Of a stretch of 64,000 bases of DNA, positions 45,296 through 55,636 are shown one piece after another. Every line of letters begins with the position of its first letter. Position 1 is the first letter of the stretch. The DNA is from an uncultured Chloroflexota bacterium (GTDB lineage Bacteria; Chloroflexota; Limnocylindria; Limnocylindrales; CSP1-4), in NCBI GenBank assembly GCA_903822495.1, contig CAIJPD010000032.1:1-64000 (forward strand), written 5' to 3'. The translations under genes and the position numbers were made by a program. Below the pieces are notes generated by a model. The model saw only the letters and a program-made list of their open reading frames with translations. It searched no databases and had not been told where the DNA came from.

Positions 45296-45500
45296 GGTGT
45301 CCTCGTCAGCGTGGTGGACGGGCCACGACGCGTCCGGCGATCCCCGGGGCGGGGACGGCCGGCGGCGACGCGCCCGCAGCGATCGACTGGATCATAGCCC
45401 GGCCGCCGGAAGCGACGACCTGCGGGATCGCCCGTTCCCACGGCCAAGCGGCCCGTCCGTGTGGTGGCTGCCCGACGCTGGCCGCTCGCCGGGCCGGGCG

Positions 45501-45506
45501 TACCAT
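45501..45506 (+). promoter_or_regulatory. TACCAT -10 box, probable leaderless start of P-type ATPase
   Basis: TACCAT ends six bases before ATG 45513, and no Shine-Dalgarno sequence lies between, consistent with transcription starting at the start codon. No -35 box is clear. Confidence 0.45.
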
Positions 45507-45512
45507 CGCCCC

Positions 45513-48110
45513 ATGGCCACGGTTGCCGACCCCTCGCCCGCGCTTGAGCCCACGTTCCCGGATGACGCGGCGCTGGGCCACGCCGGGCTGACGGCCGTCG
45601 TCGCCGCGGCTCGCCTGCGTGCCGATGGCGCCAACCGGATCGGCGGCCATGAGGGCCGGACCCTGCTGGGCATCCTGCTCGCGCAGCTGCAGGGCCCCAT
45701 GGTCCTGTTGCTGATCCTCGCCGCGCTGGTCAGCTTCGGGGTTGGGGAGCATGTGGAGGCCATCGTGATCCTGTCGATGGTCGTGCTCAGCACGGCCCTG
45801 GGCTTCGTGCAGGAGGCGCGCTCGGAGGCGGCCGTCAGCGCCCTGCGCTCGCGCCTCGCGCTGCGTGCCTCTGTCGTGCGCGACGGCATCCCCCGCGAGG
45901 TCCCGCTCGCCGAGCTGGTGGCCGGCGACCTCGTCAGGATCAGCGCCGGCGATGTCATCCCGGCCGACGGCCGGCTGCTGTCGTCGAACCACCTGTACGT
46001 GGACGAGGCGTCCCTGACGGGCGAGTCGGCGCCGCCCCTCAAGGCTCCCGGGGCGCCGGTCTACTTCGGCACGCACGTCGTGTCCGGTAGCGGGGAGGCC
46101 GTGCTGACCGCGACCGGCGCGCGGACCCGGTATGGCGAGATCGCCCGCCGGCTGGAGGAGCGGGCGCCCGAGAACGACTTCCAGCGCGGGGTTCGCCAGT
46201 TTGGCCTGCTGATCGTCCGCGTGACCATGCTGCTGGTCGGGGCGGTGCTGCTCTTCAACATCGTCCTGGGTCGGCCCTTCATCGACGGACTGCTCTTCGC
46301 GATCGCACTGGCGGTTGGCCTGACGCCCGAGCTCCTGCCGGCGATCGTGACGCTCAACCTCACCCGCGGCGCGCGAGTGCTGGCTGCCCAGGGCGTGCTG
46401 GTTCGGCGCCTGCCCGCGATCCAGAACCTGGGCTCCGTGACGGTGCTGTGCACCGACAAGACCGGGACGCTGACGCGCGGCGAGCTGGCGTTCGTCCGGT
46501 CCGCGGGCATCGACTCGATCGGTGGACCGGGTGGACCGGGTGGACCAGGTGGACCGGGTGGACCGGGTGGACCCGGCTGGGCAGCGGCGTTCGAGGCCGG
46601 CCAGGCGCAGTCCCTGGCGGTCCTGAACAGCCACTTCCAGGCCGCGTTCCGGAACCCCGTGGACGCCGCAATCCTGGCCGCCATCCCGCTGCCGGCAGAC
46701 ATCGCGGCCTGGCGCAAGCTGGACGAGCTGCCGTTCGACTTCAACCGCCGGCTCCTGAGCGTTGTGGTTCGGCGCGGCGCGGAGCAGCCGCTCCTGATCA
46801 CCAAGGGCGCCCCCGAATCCGTCCTTGCGCGGGCCAGCGCCGTGCGCGACGACGACCACACCGTGGCCCTGGACGCCGCGCACCGCGGGCGGCTGGCGGC
46901 GCTCGTCGCGGAGGCGTCGAACCAGGGCTACCGGCTCCTGGCGGTGGGCTCCCGGATCCTGGACTCGGTCGGCCCCGGTCTGATCGCGGTGCCGGTCGGC
47001 GACCGCGGCCCGGTCGATGCGGATGTTCTCGAGCGCGACCTGATCTTCGAGGGCCTCCTGCTCTTCAGCGACCAACCCAAACCCGGAGTGGGGGACACGC
47101 TCGCCGAGCTGGCTCGCCAGGGCGTGGCGCTGAAGATCCTGACGGGTGACAACGAGCTGGTGGCGCGCCACGTTGCCGGGCAGGTGGGCCTGCCGGTTGC
47201 GGGGATCCTCCTTGGCGAGGAGATCGCCAGGCTCAGCCATCCGGCGCTGGTATCGCGGGCATCACGGACCACGATCTTCGCCCGGGTGGACCCGGAGCAG
47301 AAGCTGCTGGTCATCCAGGCCCTGCGCGAGGGCGGGGCCGTCGTGGGCTACCTGGGCGACGGCATCAATGACGGGCCGGCGCTCCACGTCGCGGACGTGG
47401 GGATCAGCGTCGACAACGCCACCGACGTCGCCCGCCAGGCCGCCGACATCATCCTCACCGAGCCGTCGCTGGCCGCGATCTGCACCGCCGTGGTGGAGGG
47501 CCGGCGCACGTTCGCCAACACGCTCAAGTACATCCGGATGGGGACCAGCTCCAACTTCGGGAACATGCTCAGCATGGCCGGTGCCTCGGCGTTTCTGCCG
47601 TTCCTGCCCATGACGCCGGGCCAGATCCTGCTGAACAACCTGATCTACGACATCTCCCAGACGGCCATTCCGACGGACACGGTGGACGCGGAGGTCGAGA
47701 TCCGCCCCGCTCGCTGGGACATCGGGGCGATCCGTCGATTCATGGTGGTCTTTGGGCCCATCTCGTCGATCTTTGACCTCCTGACGTTCGGACTCCTGTT
47801 CGTCCTCGTCAACGGCGAGGCGGCGGCCTTCCGATCCGGCTGGTTCGTCGAGAGCCTCTTCACCCAGGTCTCGGTCGTGCTCGCGATCCGGACCACAAGG
47901 AGCCCGTTCTGGCGCAGCCGACCTAGCGCGCCACTCCTGCTGACCGTACTGGGCGCCCTCGCGGTGGCGGTGGTGATCCCGCTCGGCCCGCTCGCGGGCG
48001 TGCTGGGGTTTGGGACGTTGCCTGCCGCGTTCTGGCCGCTCCTGGTGACGATCGTGGCCGTCTACCTGGCGATGGTCGAGCTCGTGAAGCGGCGGGTGAT
48101 TGCCCACTGA
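45513..48110 (+). CDS. Magnesium-translocating P-type ATPase (MgtA-like)
   Basis: An 865-residue P-type ATPase. Phosphorylation aspartate D315 lies in CTDKTGTLTRG; LTGESAPP is near 168 and GDGINDGPALHVADVG near 615. The segment MGTSSNFGNMLSMAGASAFL with LLNNLIYDISQTAIPTD strongly resembles P3B MgtA/MgtB magnesium importers. An insert of six 9-bp repeats encodes a Gly-Gly-Pro run just after the phosphorylation site. The longer upstream frame is rejected because it runs antisense to hom. Confidence 0.9.
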   Translation: MATVADPSPALEPTFPDDAALGHAGLTAVVAAARLRADGANRIGGHEGRTLLGILLAQLQGPMVLLLILAALVSFGVGEHVEAIVILSMVVLSTALGFVQEARSEAAVSALRSRLALRASVVRDGIPREVPLAELVAGDLVRISAGDVIPADGRLLSSNHLYVDEASLTGESAPPLKAPGAPVYFGTHVVSGSGEAVLTATGARTRYGEIARRLEERAPENDFQRGVRQFGLLIVRVTMLLVGAVLLFNIVLGRPFIDGLLFAIALAVGLTPELLPAIVTLNLTRGARVLAAQGVLVRRLPAIQNLGSVTVLCTDKTGTLTRGELAFVRSAGIDSIGGPGGPGGPGGPGGPGGPGWAAAFEAGQAQSLAVLNSHFQAAFRNPVDAAILAAIPLPADIAAWRKLDELPFDFNRRLLSVVVRRGAEQPLLITKGAPESVLARASAVRDDDHTVALDAAHRGRLAALVAEASNQGYRLLAVGSRILDSVGPGLIAVPVGDRGPVDADVLERDLIFEGLLLFSDQPKPGVGDTLAELARQGVALKILTGDNELVARHVAGQVGLPVAGILLGEEIARLSHPALVSRASRTTIFARVDPEQKLLVIQALREGGAVVGYLGDGINDGPALHVADVGISVDNATDVARQAADIILTEPSLAAICTAVVEGRRTFANTLKYIRMGTSSNFGNMLSMAGASAFLPFLPMTPGQILLNNLIYDISQTAIPTDTVDAEVEIRPARWDIGAIRRFMVVFGPISSIFDLLTFGLLFVLVNGEAAAFRSGWFVESLFTQVSVVLAIRTTRSPFWRSRPSAPLLLTVLGALAVAVVIPLGPLAGVLGFGTLPAAFWPLLVTIVAVYLAMVELVKRRVIAH
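46521..46574 (+). repeat. In-gene 9-bp tandem repeat, six copies, Gly-Gly-Pro run
   Basis: GGTGGACCG (with two third-position variants) repeats six times in frame. It encodes six Gly-Gly-Pro units about 20 residues after DKTGTLT, between the P and N domains. Copy number could change without breaking the frame. Confidence 0.9.
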
Positions 48111-48256
48111 GCCCGAGGCGGCGGTCCGAGTAGTCCGTGCCCCCAGCGACTCCTTCCCGCCGTCGAGCCGGCGCCCATCGACGGACCGCGTTGTCTGGCC
48201 ATCCGGCCCCTTGTGCGGCTGCCGGGTTTGACTACGCTGTGCCTCACTGCGGCTGA

Positions 48257-49738
<1,482 letters not shown>

Positions 49739-49747
49739 GCCGACGCC

Positions 49748-49820
49748 GGGGGCCGGCCCCCACCGGCCCCCGCGGTCTCCGCCCGCCTCCATCGGCCCCC
49801 GCCGGTCTCTGCGAGCCTCC
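49748..49820. repeat. GC palindrome and two 29-30 bp imperfect tandem repeats after tpl
   Basis: GGGGG, CCGG, CCCCC at 49748-49761 forms a perfect palindrome and may end tpl transcription. Two imperfect copies of a unit containing CGGCCCCCGC, GGTCTC and CCTCC follow at about 49762-49790 and 49791-49820. Confidence 0.6.
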
Positions 49821-49851
49821 GACGCCGGTCGGCGGACGCTAGGCTGGGCGG

Positions 49852-50715
49852 GTGATCCATGTCGACGCCCGCCTGCTGGCGCTCATTACCGCGGTCACCT
49901 TCGGGCTGGCCCCGGTGACCATCAAGCTGGCCTATCAGCGCGGCGGGACCACCGGGACCGGGCTGATGCTCCAGCTGCTGGCCGCGGTCGCGGTCAACTT
50001 CGGCCTGATCCCGTTCATCGACCCGCGCTGGAGCCTCCTGACGCCACCGGCGATCGTGGCCTTCGTGCTGGGCGGGCTATCGGGCAACGCGATCGGGCGG
50101 CGCTGGAGCTTTGTCTCGGTGGAGCTCCTGGGCGCCTCCAAGTCGTCGGCGATCCGGGGGATCTCCCCGATGATCACGGCGATCCTGGCCGTGCTGGTCT
50201 ACGGCGAGGTGGTGAGCCCGGCCCGCTGGGCGGCCATCGTCGCCATCGTGGCGGGTGCCGTCCTGGTCACCTGGGTGCCCGGCGGCGGGCGCAAGGAATG
50301 GCTGGGCATGGGGGTCCTGTACGCGCTGGGGGCCGCGCTGGGCTACGGGCTGCGGCCGGTCTTCGTGAAGTACGGGCTCAACCTGGCCGAGACGCCGCTC
50401 GCGGCCTCGTGCATCGGGGCGGTCACGGCGCTGATCTACGTCGCCTGGCGCGAGGACCGGGCCGGGATCCGGATGACCCGCTTCGACGCGTCGTTCTGGC
50501 TCTTCCTGTTCTCCGCGGTGATGGGCGCCATCGGGATGGCCTCGCTGGTCTTCGCGCTGGCCACCGACGACATCAGCTTTGTCTACCCGCTGAGCTCCAG
50601 CGCGCCGCTCTTCGCGGTGATCTTCACGGCGATCTTCCTGCGCGGGGTGGAGCGGCTCACCCCGCGCCTGCTCACGGGGGCGGCGATGATCGTGGCCGGG
50701 GTGGCGCTGCTGTAG
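49852..50715 (+). CDS. EamA-family (DMT) transporter, copy 1
   Basis: A 287-residue protein with about ten predicted helices in two EamA repeats of five. It begins LLALITAVTFGLAPVTIKLAY. Copies 2 and 3 share ALITAVTFGLSP-like starts, and each ends LFAVIFTAIFLRGVERLTP-like segments, so the three arose by tandem duplication. GTG 49852 is preceded by a TAGGCT box six bases upstream. The substrate is unknown; tpl next door suggests an amino acid or aromatic compound. Confidence 0.85.
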   Translation: MIHVDARLLALITAVTFGLAPVTIKLAYQRGGTTGTGLMLQLLAAVAVNFGLIPFIDPRWSLLTPPAIVAFVLGGLSGNAIGRRWSFVSVELLGASKSSAIRGISPMITAILAVLVYGEVVSPARWAAIVAIVAGAVLVTWVPGGGRKEWLGMGVLYALGAALGYGLRPVFVKYGLNLAETPLAASCIGAVTALIYVAWREDRAGIRMTRFDASFWLFLFSAVMGAIGMASLVFALATDDISFVYPLSSSAPLFAVIFTAIFLRGVERLTPRLLTGAAMIVAGVALL

Positions 50716-50766
50716 GGCCGCGGCGCCGCTGTCGTGCCGGTGTGGTGGCGCCGGGGGTGGCGCTGC

Positions 50767-50817
50767 TGCAGGACCGGGGGTGGTGCAGGACCGGGGGTGG
50801 TGCAGGACCGGGGGGGG
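50767..50817. repeat. 17-bp tandem repeat, 2.6 copies
   Basis: TGCAGGACCGGGGGTGG occurs exactly at 50767-50783 and 50784-50800, then partly at 50801-50817 before a longer G run and a complementary GACCCCCGG. It lies in the 257-base gap between EamA copies 1 and 2. Confidence 0.9.
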
Positions 50818-50972
50818 CCGACCCCCGGCCACCTCGCGGCACCCGCGCGGCACCCGCGCTCCCGGTACTCGCGGCCCCGCCCCGCGCCGTAGCATTGCCC
50901 GCGATGCGGCCCGATCGCCCTCTCCCAGCCCAGACCCCATGAGGGGCGCCCGCCCATGATGGGCGCGCACCC

Positions 50973-51842
50973 GTGGATCCCGGCATGACCATGGACGCGA
51001 AGATCCTCGCGCTCATCACGGCCGTCACCTTCGGCCTCTCCCCGGTGGCGCTCAAGCTGGCCTTCCGCGCGGGCGGCAAGACCGACGCCGGCATGGTCAT
51101 CGGCCTGGTCAGCGCCATCCCGCTCAACCTGGCCCTGATCTTCTTCATCAACCCGGGCTGGGATCGGCTCACCCCGGTGGCCTGGATCGCGTTCATCCTG
51201 GGCGGCCTGGCCGGCGCGGCGATCGGGCGGCGGTTCATCTACCAGTCCATCAACCTGCTGGGTGCCCCGCGTGCGGCCACCATCCGCAGCTCATCGCCGG
51301 TCCTCACGGCGTTCCTGGCCGTGCTCCTCTACCAGGAGGAGATCACCCCCCTGCGCTGGGCGGCGATTCTCGCGATCGTCGGCGGCGCGGCGCTGGTCTC
51401 GTGGACGCGTGGCGAGGGCGCGCGCGGCTGGCTCGCCATGGGGGTGCTGTTCGCGCTTGGGGCCGCCGCCTCGTACGGCATCCGCCCGCTGTTCCTGAAG
51501 CTCGCCCTGGAGCAGTCCGACGCGCCGCTGGCCGGCAGCATCATCGGGGCCTTCGCCGCGCTCACGTGGGCCGTGGTCATGGACCGCCCCGGCCTGGGCT
51601 GGGCGAAGGTGGACAAGGCGTTCACCTGGTTCCTGATCGGGGGCCTGGCCCAGACCGTCGCGCTCCTCGCCTTGACCTTCGGCCTCAATGGGGGGGACGT
51701 GAGCCTGGTCTACAGCCTCACGGCCAGCGCCCCGCTCTTCACGCTGCTCTTCACCGCGATCTTCCTGCGCGGCGTCGAACGGATCACCCCGCAGCTGGTC
51801 CTGGGCTCCATCCTGGTGGTCGCCGGCGTGATCTACCTCTGA
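50973..51842 (+). CDS. EamA-family (DMT) transporter, copy 2
   Basis: A 289-residue ten-helix transporter. It contains ITAVTFGLSPVALKLAFRAGG and GGDVSLVYSLTASAPLFTLL (in parts), near-identical to copy 3 in the latter stretch. Its TGA overlaps the copy 3 ATG (TGATG), so the two are cotranscribed and translationally coupled. Paired DMT proteins sometimes work as heterodimers. Confidence 0.85.
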   Translation: MDPGMTMDAKILALITAVTFGLSPVALKLAFRAGGKTDAGMVIGLVSAIPLNLALIFFINPGWDRLTPVAWIAFILGGLAGAAIGRRFIYQSINLLGAPRAATIRSSSPVLTAFLAVLLYQEEITPLRWAAILAIVGGAALVSWTRGEGARGWLAMGVLFALGAAASYGIRPLFLKLALEQSDAPLAGSIIGAFAALTWAVVMDRPGLGWAKVDKAFTWFLIGGLAQTVALLALTFGLNGGDVSLVYSLTASAPLFTLLFTAIFLRGVERITPQLVLGSILVVAGVIYL

Positions 51843-52696
51843 TGGACGCCAAGACCTGGGCGCTCGTGACCGCGCTGTCGTTCGGGACGGTGCCCGTGGT
51901 CCTGAAGATGGCCTTCCAGCGCGGGGGCCAGGCCGGGATCGGGATCATCATCAGCCTGGTGGTCGCGATCCCCCTGAACATCGCGATCGGCCTGTTCGTG
52001 GACCCCCACTACGAGCGCCTCACGCCCCTCGCGATCGTGGCCTTCGCCCTGGGCGGGCTGGCGGGCAGCGCCGTGGGCCGCTACTGGAACTACGTCTCGG
52101 TCGACCTGCTGGGCGCCAGCCGCTCGGCCACCATCCGCAACGCCTCGCCGGTCTTCACGGCCCTGCTGGCCATGGTCCTCTACCAGGAGGCCATCACCCC
52201 GGTGCGCTGGGCGGCGATCCTCGCCATCGTCGTTGGCGCCGGCTTGGTCTCGTGGACGCCCGGCAGCGGCCGGCGCGGCTGGGTCTCGCTGGGCGTGCTG
52301 TACGCCCTGGGGGCGGCGCTCTCCTACGGGTTCCGGCCCATCTTCATCAAGTACGGCCTGGAGCAGGCCGACGTGCCGCTGGCCGCCTCGATCATCGGCG
52401 CGTTTGCGGCTCTCGCCTACACGGTCATCCGGGAGCCCCGCGGCAACTACCGGAAGACGAAGGTGGACGGGGCATTCTGGTTCTTCCTGCTCGCCGGCGT
52501 CCTGCAGACGGTCGCGCAGCTCGCCCTGGCCCTGGGCCTGTCCGGCGGCGACGTGAGCCTGGTCTACAGCCTCACGGCCAGCGCCCCGCTCTTCACGCTG
52601 CTCTTCTCGGCGATCCTGCTCCGCGGCGTGGAGAAGATCACGCTCCAGTTGCTGGCGGGCTGCGTCGCCGTGGTGATCGGCGTCATCTACCTCTAG
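51842..52696 (+). CDS. EamA-family (DMT) transporter, copy 3
   Basis: A 284-residue ten-helix transporter, MDAKTWALVTALSFGTVPVV onwards. The ATG overlaps the copy 2 stop by one base. It shares FTALLAMVLYQEAITPVRWA and SLVYSLTASAPLFTLLFSAI with copy 2, showing recent duplication. It ends before a 409-base spacer. Confidence 0.85.
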   Translation: MDAKTWALVTALSFGTVPVVLKMAFQRGGQAGIGIIISLVVAIPLNIAIGLFVDPHYERLTPLAIVAFALGGLAGSAVGRYWNYVSVDLLGASRSATIRNASPVFTALLAMVLYQEAITPVRWAAILAIVVGAGLVSWTPGSGRRGWVSLGVLYALGAALSYGFRPIFIKYGLEQADVPLAASIIGAFAALAYTVIREPRGNYRKTKVDGAFWFFLLAGVLQTVAQLALALGLSGGDVSLVYSLTASAPLFTLLFSAILLRGVEKITLQLLAGCVAVVIGVIYL

Positions 52697-53038
52697 GGGC
52701 CGGTCTGCTCGAACCGTGGCGCGGGCCGCGCAGGGCCGCGTGATCCCGTCCGCCGGATTCCCGTGCAGGACGCGACCACCGGATTCCCGCCCCTTGGTCG
52801 TTGGGTGAGCCATTGTCGCCGGATGACCGCCCCCCGGGAATGTGGTGAGTGCCGGCGTTTGTCCCGAGCGTGGAGCCCGGGGATTGGCGGCGCCGAGGCC
52901 GCCGAATGACCGGGACGTGGGAATCCGGTGATAACGGCCGGCCCCCGACCTGTTCGGCCGCGGCCCACCTCGGCCGCGGCCCAGTTCGGCCGCGCGCCGC
53001 GCCGTCGCCGCGGTCTACCCCTGGCCAACCGCCCTCGG
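52697..53038. other. Repeat-rich spacer upstream of ABC exporter operon
   Basis: No gene is seen. CCGGATTCCCG occurs at 52753-52763 and 52779-52789, and its inverse GGGAATCCGG at 52919-52928. TCGGCCGCGGCCCA-type 16-bp units repeat 2.6 times at 52954-52995. It could be a decayed repeat element. Confidence 0.55.
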
Positions 53039-53067
53039 TTGACAGCGCCCGGCGGCTGGGGCAGTAT
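53039..53067 (+). promoter_or_regulatory. Promoter of ABC exporter-TetR operon
   Basis: TTGACA at 53039-53044, a 17-base spacer and CAGTAT at 53062-53067. The -35 is perfect and the -10 keeps three of six consensus bases. The -10 runs into the palindromic operator, so repressor binding would block polymerase. Confidence 0.7.
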
Positions 53068-53086
53068 GTGAGCGATCGCTCACATA
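53065..53086. promoter_or_regulatory. 22-bp perfect palindrome, probable TetR operator
   Basis: TATGTGAGCGA followed directly by its exact reverse complement. The core TGAGCGATCGCTCA has TetR-operator form. It overlaps the -10 box and probable start site of an operon whose third gene encodes a TetR repressor, implying autoregulation. Confidence 0.82.
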
Positions 53087-53105
53087 TATTTGGCAGGGGC
53101 AGCGC

Positions 53106-54053
53106 ATGTCAGTTGTCAGGACCACGGAGCTCACCCGCCGGTTCGGGCCGATCACGGCCCTCGACCGGCTGACGATCGAGCTCCCCAGCGCGGGGGTCAT
53201 CGGGCTCGTGGGGCCCAACGGCTCCGGGAAATCCACGCTGATCCGCATCCTCCTCGGGCTGATTCGGCCGACCGACGGCACGGCCTCCGTCCTGGGGGCG
53301 TCGGTCCACGACCCGCGGGACTACGCCGCCCGGGTCGGCGTGCTGATCGAAAGCCCCGCCTTCATCCCGGGCCTGTCGGCGCGCTCCAACCTCGTGTCGC
53401 TCGCGCGCCTCCGGAACCTGCCGCTCGCCCGGGTCGACGCGGTCCTGGCCCAGGTTGGCCTGGCCGGCCGGGACCGCGAACCCGTGAAGCGCTTCTCGCT
53501 GGGCATGAAGCAGCGACTGGGGATCGCCGCCGCGCTGCTGTCCGACCCCGAGCTCCTCATCCTCGACGAGCCCACGAATGGCCTCGATCCCGCCGGGATC
53601 GTGGAGATCCGCGAGCTGCTGCGCGACCTCGGGCGCAACGGCCGGACCGTGATCGTGTCCTCGCACCAGCTGTCGGAGATCGAGGCGGTCTGCGACCACC
53701 TGGTCGTCATCCGGTTCGGCAAGCTGGTCTTCTCCGGCCCCATGGTCGAGGTGATGAGCCGGACGCGCGAGCACATCGACGTCGCGGCGGAGCACCAGGC
53801 CGACACGGACCGCCTGCAGGCCGCCCTGGCGGCCGATGGCTGGGCGGTCACGGCGGTGGACGACGTGCTGCGGGTCGCCGCGGGCGCGTCGCGGGCCGCC
53901 GACCTCAACCGGGCCGCGACGGCCGCCGGCGTCACGCTCCGCCGCCTGCTCGTCGCCCAGGACAACCTGGAGCAGATCTTCCTGGAGATGACGGGACGCG
54001 TGGACGGAGAGCTGGCCAACGGCCGTGCGGCCACAGACGGGAAGGTGGCGTGA
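53106..54053 (+). CDS. ABC transporter ATP-binding protein
   Basis: A 315-residue ATPase with Walker A GPNGSGKST (36-44), signature SLGMKQ (131-136) and Walker B LLILDEPTNGLDP (about 151-162). The C-terminal 90 residues form the extra domain seen in exporters of the drug/bacitracin type. It pairs with the membrane protein encoded next (stop and start overlap). The palindromic operator lies just upstream. Likely role: efflux of a toxic or inducing compound. Confidence 0.92.
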   Translation: MSVVRTTELTRRFGPITALDRLTIELPSAGVIGLVGPNGSGKSTLIRILLGLIRPTDGTASVLGASVHDPRDYAARVGVLIESPAFIPGLSARSNLVSLARLRNLPLARVDAVLAQVGLAGRDREPVKRFSLGMKQRLGIAAALLSDPELLILDEPTNGLDPAGIVEIRELLRDLGRNGRTVIVSSHQLSEIEAVCDHLVVIRFGKLVFSGPMVEVMSRTREHIDVAAEHQADTDRLQAALAADGWAVTAVDDVLRVAAGASRAADLNRAATAAGVTLRRLLVAQDNLEQIFLEMTGRVDGELANGRAATDGKVA

Positions 54054-54850
54054 TGATTGCCGCGGTCCGGAGCGAGCTGACGCGCCTGCGCCAGCCTCGG
54101 CTCCTTGTCGCCTGGTTCGGCCTCATGGCGCTCTTCACGATGCTCGTGAACACGATCATGGTCACGTTCGTGTCCGGTGGCGGCAGCCTGCCGCCCGGGG
54201 CGCCCGGCGTGGCGTTCCCCACCCTCGCCGAGATGGAGCGCCCGTCCGGGCTCATGGCCGGGCTGGCCGCTGCGGCCAGCATGTTCGGCGTCGTGACCCT
54301 GTCGTTCTGGGCGGCCGTCACCGCCGGTGACTACAGCAGCGGCCTGATCCGCCTGCTGGTCGCCGCCGAGCCGCGCCGCTGGCGCCTGCTCGCTGGGAAG
54401 GTCGGCGCCCTGCTCATCGCGACCGCGGCCGCGACGACGGTCGCCGCCATCGTCAACGTGATGGCCGTGATGCCGGCGGCCGGCGTGGCCGCCATCTCGA
54501 CGGCCGCGTGGGGGACGGACCTGGTCTCGGTCGTGGCATCGGCATGGGCGAACCTCTTCATCGCACTATGCGTCTGGGGCGTGCTCGGCCTCGTCATCGC
54601 CACCCTCACGCGATCGGCGGCCGTGGCGATCTCGATCGGCGTCGGCTACGTGCTGGTCGTGGAGTCCCTCGTGAAGATGCTGAAGGACGTGCCGTCCGAT
54701 TGGCTGCTGGGCACGACCCTGGGGGCGGTGGCCAGCGGTGGCACGGACGCCGTCTCGTATGGCACGGCCCTCGCCCTCGCCCTCGGCTACGTCACGGTTG
54801 GGCTGGTCGTCGCGGGCGCGGTGTTCGGCCGCCGGGACGTCACCGACTGA
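54053..54850 (+). CDS. ABC-2-type exporter membrane protein
   Basis: A 265-residue protein with about six membrane helices, starting MIAAVRSELTRLRQPRLLVA, a usual opening for ABC-2 permeases. ATG 54053 overlaps the ATPase stop. It has no ATPase motif of its own and would form a dimer with two ATPases. A TetR gene follows after 61 bases. Confidence 0.85.
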   Translation: MIAAVRSELTRLRQPRLLVAWFGLMALFTMLVNTIMVTFVSGGGSLPPGAPGVAFPTLAEMERPSGLMAGLAAAASMFGVVTLSFWAAVTAGDYSSGLIRLLVAAEPRRWRLLAGKVGALLIATAAATTVAAIVNVMAVMPAAGVAAISTAAWGTDLVSVVASAWANLFIALCVWGVLGLVIATLTRSAAVAISIGVGYVLVVESLVKMLKDVPSDWLLGTTLGAVASGGTDAVSYGTALALALGYVTVGLVVAGAVFGRRDVTD

Positions 54851-54911
54851 TGATGCCGCCGGCCGCGTCGCCGCCGGCCGAGTCGCGGCGGCCGGGGCTC
54901 GGGGTAGACGC

Positions 54912-55529
54912 ATGACCCAGCGAGGCGATGCGACCCGGGCGAGGCTCATCGAGGCGACCCGCAGCGTCGTCCGCGAGGTCGGCTATGCCCACGCCTCCAC
55001 CCGGGTCATCGCCCAGGCGGCCGGCGTGGCCGAGGGGACCATCTACCGCCACTTCCCGGACAAGGCGTCCCTCTTCTTCGCGGCGGTCCTCGAGGCGAAC
55101 GCCGCGGTCGTGGCGTGGGTCACCATGCTGCCCGGCCGCGCCGGGGAGGGGACCGTCGAGGGGAACCTGAGCGAGGCCGCCATCCAGCTCGTGAGCCTGC
55201 GTGACCAGATCCTGCCGCTCGAGGTGGCGATCGCCGCCGATCCCGAGCTGGCCGCGCAGCGCCGGCAGGCGATGACGGCCGCGGGTCCCTCCCTGCCTCC
55301 TGGCCCGCCCGAGGCGCTGGCCACGTACCTCGCCGCCGAGCAGGCGCTGGGCCGCGTCCGCGGCGACATCGACCCAGGGGAGGCCGCCAGCCTGCTCCTC
55401 GGCGTGTTGTTCGCGCTCGGGACCGTCCTTGCGGCCGGGGACGGGGGCCTGGGTCCCGACCGCGTTGCCTCGGCCGTTCGCCTCATCGTCCGCGGGATCC
55501 AGCCGGCGGCGCTCGATCCCCAGGGTTGA
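54912..55529 (+). CDS. TetR-family transcriptional repressor
   Basis: A 205-residue regulator. The HTH is AHASTRVIAQAAGVAEGTIY with RHFPDKASLFFAAV, the TetR pattern; the C-terminal ligand-binding domain is divergent. It is the third gene of the exporter operon and the best candidate to bind the 22-bp palindrome at 53065-53086. The likely ligand is an exporter substrate. Confidence 0.9.
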   Translation: MTQRGDATRARLIEATRSVVREVGYAHASTRVIAQAAGVAEGTIYRHFPDKASLFFAAVLEANAAVVAWVTMLPGRAGEGTVEGNLSEAAIQLVSLRDQILPLEVAIAADPELAAQRRQAMTAAGPSLPPGPPEALATYLAAEQALGRVRGDIDPGEAASLLLGVLFALGTVLAAGDGGLGPDRVASAVRLIVRGIQPAALDPQG

Positions 55530-55587
55530 CGATCACCCCGGCGTCGCGGGCCGTCGACGCGGGCGTTCCGAGACGGTCATGGCGCCG

Positions 55588-55593
55588 TACGAT
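55588..55593 (+). promoter_or_regulatory. Possible -10 box of the first oxidoreductase gene
   Basis: TACGAT lies 43 bases upstream of ATG 55637. The best -35 candidate, TTCCGA, is 16 bases further up and keeps three of six consensus bases, so this is weak. Confidence 0.3.
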
Positions 55594-55636
55594 CCGGGGT
55601 GACAGCACAACCACCCCGCTGCGCAGGAGTTCGCCC

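Noticed and set aside
41594-45397. A 1267-codon plus-strand frame across the Lon and hom genes
   Set aside because: Both are strong minus-strand genes with full motifs; the plus frame shows no family motif.
44796-45512. Extended start of the P-type ATPase
   Set aside because: The added 239 codons are antisense to homoserine dehydrogenase and unlike the family N-terminus.
48211-48238. TTGTGC, 16 bases, TACGCT as a tpl promoter
   Set aside because: Both boxes match poorly and the spacing is not optimal; too weak to list as a feature.
50904-50942. A 12-codon frame before EamA copy 2
   Set aside because: It has a start and stop but no Shine-Dalgarno or family sequence; length is within chance.
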